Source: Selenomonadaceae bacterium
GTDB taxonomy: Bacteria > Bacillota > Negativicutes > Selenomonadales > Selenomonadaceae
DNA: 64,000 nt
NCBI GenBank assembly: GCA_017535925.1
Contig: JAFXTD010000020.1
Span: 1 to 64,000, forward strand
Direction of reading: 5' to 3'
Shown: one piece after another, positions 61,243 through 64,000 of the stretch
Layout: each line of letters opens with the position of its first letter
How positions within the stretch are numbered: position 1 is the first letter of the stretch
Translations under genes and position numbers: made by a program
Notes under the pieces: generated by a model
What the model was told of the DNA's origin: nothing
Seen by the model: the letters and a program-made list of their open reading frames with translations, nothing else
Database searches by the model: none

Positions 61243-61467
61243 TCAATCTTCAAACTTTTTGTAATCCCAAAGTTCCTCGCCGACCAAAGCCTCTACCTCT
61301 TCCATAATCGCCAATTTTTCTTCGACGCGTTCCGTCAATAGCTCTTGTTTGTTCGTGTCGACTTTGAGCAAATCGCAAATGTTTTTCAAAATGTTTAAGA
61401 CAATCTCCGCCTTGTCGTCGGGAATGCTCTCGATTAGCGCGAAAGCCTCTTGCTTGAATTCGTTCAT
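61243..61467 (-). CDS. Small acidic helical protein between livM and livG
   Basis: 74 residues, acidic, fully helical in appearance (MNEFKQEAFALIESIPDDKAE). It resembles small antitoxin-like proteins, but no toxin is beside it. The ATG overlaps the livM stop (ATGA) with AGGAGG upstream, so it is a real translated member of the operon. Function unknown. Confidence 0.75.
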   Translation of the reverse strand: MNEFKQEAFALIESIPDDKAEIVLNILKNICDLLKVDTNKQELLTERVEEKLAIMEEVEALVGEELWDYKKFED

Positions 61468-62429
61468 GTTGCCGCCTCCTTTGTGCCCGAAATTTTATCC
61501 AAGAATTTTTTTATCGGCGCGACGTTCGTAAGTTCCATGTAACCGAATAATCCTTGCGGACGATAGAACATCATCAAAATCAAAGCCAGCGCGTAGATAA
61601 TCATGCGCACTTCGGGGAAGGAGGCAAGTGCCGCCGATATGAACGTGACGACGAACGCACCCGCGATTGAGCCGGTGATTGAACCCATGCCGCCCATGAC
61701 GACCATTATCAGATAATTGAACGAGGACAGGAAGGTAAACGACGTGGGGCTTATCAGATAAAATTGATGGGCGAAAAGTCCTCCCGCAACGCCCGCGAAA
61801 GCTGCTCCCAATGTGAACGCCATGACTTTGTATTTGGTCGTGTTGACGCCCATAGCCTCCGCCGCAATTTCATTTTCACGAATCGCAATGCAAGCCCGAC
61901 CGTGTGACGAGTTCACGAAATTTTTTATAAAGAACAAAGTCACGAGCATGACGAAGAAAACCCAAGTGAAGTTCGTCAAATGCGGAATGCCTTTGAAGCC
62001 CGCCGCGCCTCCGACGTAATCGATATTCATAATGACGATACGAATTATTTCGCCGAGACCGAGCGTCGCAATCGCCAAGTAGTCGCCGCGCAGTCGCAAC
62101 GTAGGCAAGCCGATTAAAAAGCCCAAGAAGCCTGCGGCAATCGCTCCGAGAATCAAAGCAACGATTAAAGGCAAACCGAACTTGACCGTCGCCACGACCC
62201 CGACGTAAGCTCCGACTGCCATAAAGCCGGCGTGACCTAGTGAAAATTGTCCGGTGTAGCCGTTGATTAAATTCAAGCTCACCGAAAGAATTATGTTCAC
62301 GCAAATTAAAATTATGTTCAGCTCCCAAAACGAGCCGATAACTTTTGCGCTTATCATCGTCTGTAAGACTCCGTAGAGTACCAGCGCGAAGACAAGCATT
62401 ACCAAATCTCTTTTTCTTGCCGAGTTCAT
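61464..62429 (-). CDS. livM: LivM, branched-chain amino acid ABC transporter permease
   Basis: 321 residues with eight to ten membrane helices. GYTGQFSLGHAGFMAVGAY, LPTLRLRGDYLAIATLG and the EAA-type AIRENEIAAEAMGVN are LivM signatures. Confidence 0.95.
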   Translation of the reverse strand: MNSARKRDLVMLVFALVLYGVLQTMISAKVIGSFWELNIILICVNIILSVSLNLINGYTGQFSLGHAGFMAVGAYVGVVATVKFGLPLIVALILGAIAAGFLGFLIGLPTLRLRGDYLAIATLGLGEIIRIVIMNIDYVGGAAGFKGIPHLTNFTWVFFVMLVTLFFIKNFVNSSHGRACIAIRENEIAAEAMGVNTTKYKVMAFTLGAAFAGVAGGLFAHQFYLISPTSFTFLSSFNYLIMVVMGGMGSITGSIAGAFVVTFISAALASFPEVRMIIYALALILMMFYRPQGLFGYMELTNVAPIKKFLDKISGTKEAAT

Positions 62430-62433
62430 ATCG

Positions 62434-63321
62434 TCACACTTTCTCGTTAGTATTTTTGCCGAAGAGTCCGCTGGGTTTAATCAGCAAAACCAAAATCAAA
62501 ATCGCGAAGGCAGCTGCGTCTCTGAAGGTGGAAGAGATAAAGCCGGAAACCAAAGCTTCGACGACGCCCAAAACAATTCCGCCGACGACTGCGCCCGGTA
62601 AAATTCCGATACCGCCCAAAACAGCCGCAACGAACGCCTTCAAGCCGGGCATGATTCCCATGAGCGGGTCAATCGTGTTGTAGTAGACGCCGACCAAAAC
62701 ACCCGCCGCCGCCGCCAATGCCGAGCCGATACAAAACGTCATTGAAATAACTTTATCCGAATCGACGCCCATAAGTTGAGCGGTCTCCGTGTCGAAGCTT
62801 GCCGCCCGCATTGCCTTGCCCAGCTTTGTCTTTTGAACAATGTAAGTCAGCAACGCCATGAGCACGATTGTAATTCCGAAAATCAAAAGCTGTTGCCCGT
62901 TGACAATGAAACCGCCCAAATTGAATGAAATGTTCGGCATGACTTCGGGGAAAGTGCGCGGCGTCGGTGTCACGAAATACATGCTTGTGTATTCAAGGAA
63001 GAATGACACGCCGATTGCCGTTATCAGCAGAGAAATTCGCGGCGCATGACGCAGAGGCTTATAGGCAATTCGCTCGACCAACATGCCCAGACACGCCGTC
63101 AACGCCATTGAAATTAAAAGTGCGGGGAAAATCGGCAAGCCTCCGAATGTGACCGCCGCGAAGCCGATATACGCGCCGACCATGTAAACGTCGCCGTGTG
63201 CGAAGTTTATCAACTTTATAATGCCGTAAATCATCGTGTAGCCCAAGGCAATCAGCGCGTAGATACTGCCGAGGCTCACGCCGTTTATCAACTGCTGAAC
63301 GAGTTGATGGATAAAGTCCAT
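62434..63321 (-). CDS. livH: LivH, branched-chain amino acid ABC transporter permease
   Basis: 295 residues, polytopic. LINGVSLGSIYALIALGYTMIYG, NFAHGDVYMVGAY and MRAASFDTETAQLMGVD are LivH signatures. First gene of the LIV series; no periplasmic binding-protein gene (livJ/K) is in the window. Its AGGAGG ribosome binding site is the 3' arm of a terminator-like hairpin. Confidence 0.95.
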   Translation of the reverse strand: MDFIHQLVQQLINGVSLGSIYALIALGYTMIYGIIKLINFAHGDVYMVGAYIGFAAVTFGGLPIFPALLISMALTACLGMLVERIAYKPLRHAPRISLLITAIGVSFFLEYTSMYFVTPTPRTFPEVMPNISFNLGGFIVNGQQLLIFGITIVLMALLTYIVQKTKLGKAMRAASFDTETAQLMGVDSDKVISMTFCIGSALAAAAGVLVGVYYNTIDPLMGIMPGLKAFVAAVLGGIGILPGAVVGGIVLGVVEALVSGFISSTFRDAAAFAILILVLLIKPSGLFGKNTNEKV

Positions 63322-63352
63322 AAAAAAACCTCCTCGATAGTTTTCAAGGAGG
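63322..63352 (-). terminator. Terminator-like hairpin that contains the livH ribosome binding site
   Basis: On the minus strand CCTCCT (63352-63347) pairs with AGGAGG (63334-63329), followed by T7 and directly by the livH ATG. It could end the upstream glycosyltransferase transcript and also hide the livH RBS. Confidence 0.55.
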
Positions 63353-63377
63353 ATTTTAACTTTTTAAAACGATATTG

Positions 63378-64000
63378 TCACGCTTTATTTTTCAAGTAGT
63401 TGCAAGTGACTTCGCAAACCGCCTGCGGCGTGTGGCTCAACATGCAAGGCGGTTCTTTGGCTCCCAATACACAAGCCCGATAATCGAAACTGCCATCTTT
63501 TAAAACGCACATGCAAGGATAACATATGTCAGAAGCTAAATTTATGTTTCTAAGATATGAATAATAATGGATGCTCGTATAACCGAAAAGCACCAAACAT
63601 TTCGTACCTAAAGCCGTCGCCAAATGAATCAAGCCGCCCTCACAACCGACGTGTAAGAGACTGTTTGCCAAAATATGTTTAGTGAGTTCCAAATTCACGC
63701 CGAGATAATGATGGTCAGCATTATCTATTTTCATATCCCCCCCACCTATTTGAACGATTTCGATTTGCGGCATTCGTTTTTTCATACGCGAAACGTATTC
63801 AACGAGGCATCTCATCGGCCATGCTTTTGCTTTAGGTAAACCGAAACGGCTGATATCCGAATAAATCGTGATGTATTTATCGAGCTTGAGCGCGTCGAAT
63901 TGCGGCTTGAATTCGGGCAGGAGAGGAATGTTAATCTTGTCGTCTCGAATCGGAAGAGCTTCGTTACAAGATAAAAACCATGACCAATTCTTATTCAAAA
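63378..64000 (-). CDS. GT9 (heptosyltransferase-type) glycosyltransferase, 5' truncated by the window
   Basis: The frame is open to the right edge, so the N terminus is missing; about 206 residues of the C-terminal part are visible. ILANSLLHVGCEGGLIHLATALGTKCLVLFG is the nucleotide-sugar site of the GT9 family (ADP-heptose:LPS transferase type). A Cys-rich end (CYPCMCVLKDG, then PPCMLSHTPQ) follows. A G7 run encodes Gly-Gly-Gly (IGGGDM). It likely acts in LPS core or glycan synthesis. Confidence 0.8.
   Translation of the reverse strand, partial: LNKNWSWFLSCNEALPIRDDKINIPLLPEFKPQFDALKLDKYITIYSDISRFGLPKAKAWPMRCLVEYVSRMKKRMPQIEIVQIGGGDMKIDNADHHYLGVNLELTKHILANSLLHVGCEGGLIHLATALGTKCLVLFGYTSIHYYSYLRNINLASDICYPCMCVLKDGSFDYRACVLGAKEPPCMLSHTPQAVCEVTCNYLKNKA
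63737..63743 (-). repeat. G7 homopolymer within the GT9 gene
   Basis: Seven G in the coding strand in the Gly-Gly-Gly of IGGGDM. Shorter than the other two tracts, so slippage would be rarer. Confidence 0.7.

Noticed and set aside
61243-61467. Toxin-antitoxin module
   Set aside because: The 74-aa protein resembles antitoxins in size and charge but has no adjacent toxin; it is flanked by liv genes.

Overview
The window looks like a chromosome segment of a diderm Firmicute (Negativicutes, Selenomonas-like). The order dprA - topA - trmFO - hslV is a Firmicutes signature. An LptF/LptG-type LPS-export permease and a GT9 (heptosyltransferase-type) glycosyltransferase imply an outer membrane with LPS. 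SpoIID, CbiB/CbiE and a FliB-like protein fit the same group. No tRNA, rRNA, CRISPR array or insertion sequence was seen.

Layout. (1) 1-8046: 3' part of a giant RTX-like repeat protein whose last 44 bp are triplicated downstream. (2) 8396-13049, minus: hslV, trmFO, a catalytically degenerate topoisomerase I, dprA. (3) 13231-16580, plus: FliB-like protein, DUF896 protein, LptG-like permease, rnhB. (4) 16614-18943: a GT2 glycosyltransferase with a C10 tract at its start, and ychF. (5) 19248-24478: a CsoR/FrmR-type repressor and a minus operon tsaE-tsaB-GNAT-rimI-EamA-ftsZ-tcdA. (6) 24663-29579, plus: envelope operon (unknown protein, FAD enzyme, GT-C-like membrane protein, SpoIID). (7) 29576-31861: cbiB, a YdjC deacetylase, gtrA. 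(8) 31851-36441, minus: LCP protein, YrbL-like kinase, membrane protein, lipoprotein, tubulin-like GTPase. (9) 36544-37167 cbiE; then 37278-43072, plus: protein kinase, vWA, PP2C, GrpE-like and Hsp70 proteins. (10) 43136-49444: def, an orphan, an FNT channel, two exported HAD phosphatases with a binding lipoprotein, and a CBS-ACT protein. (11) 49464-63321, minus: esterase, a 349-aa protein, a 1724-aa P-loop protein, and a LIV ABC-transporter operon with two acyltransferases and an exported HD phosphohydrolase inserted between livG and livF. (12) 63378-64000: 5'-truncated GT9 glycosyltransferase.

The best candidates for an under-described system are the kinase-vWA-PP2C-GrpE-Hsp70 module and the tubulin-like/LCP/YrbL operon beside it. 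It reads as a phosphorylation switch (kinase, phosphatase, vWA scaffold with an intact MIDAS) coupled to a dedicated Hsp70 and exchange factor. The giant P-loop protein with its 349-aa partner, fused to the end of the LIV operon, is a second candidate. Three G/C homopolymer tracts sit inside surface-polysaccharide-type genes and suggest phase variation.

Heptanucleotide repeat arrays recur across the window. Some begin at stop codons, one lies in frame inside tcdA, and one supplies the hslV ribosome binding site. Starts were chosen by Shine-Dalgarno spacing; many genes use TTG or GTG.
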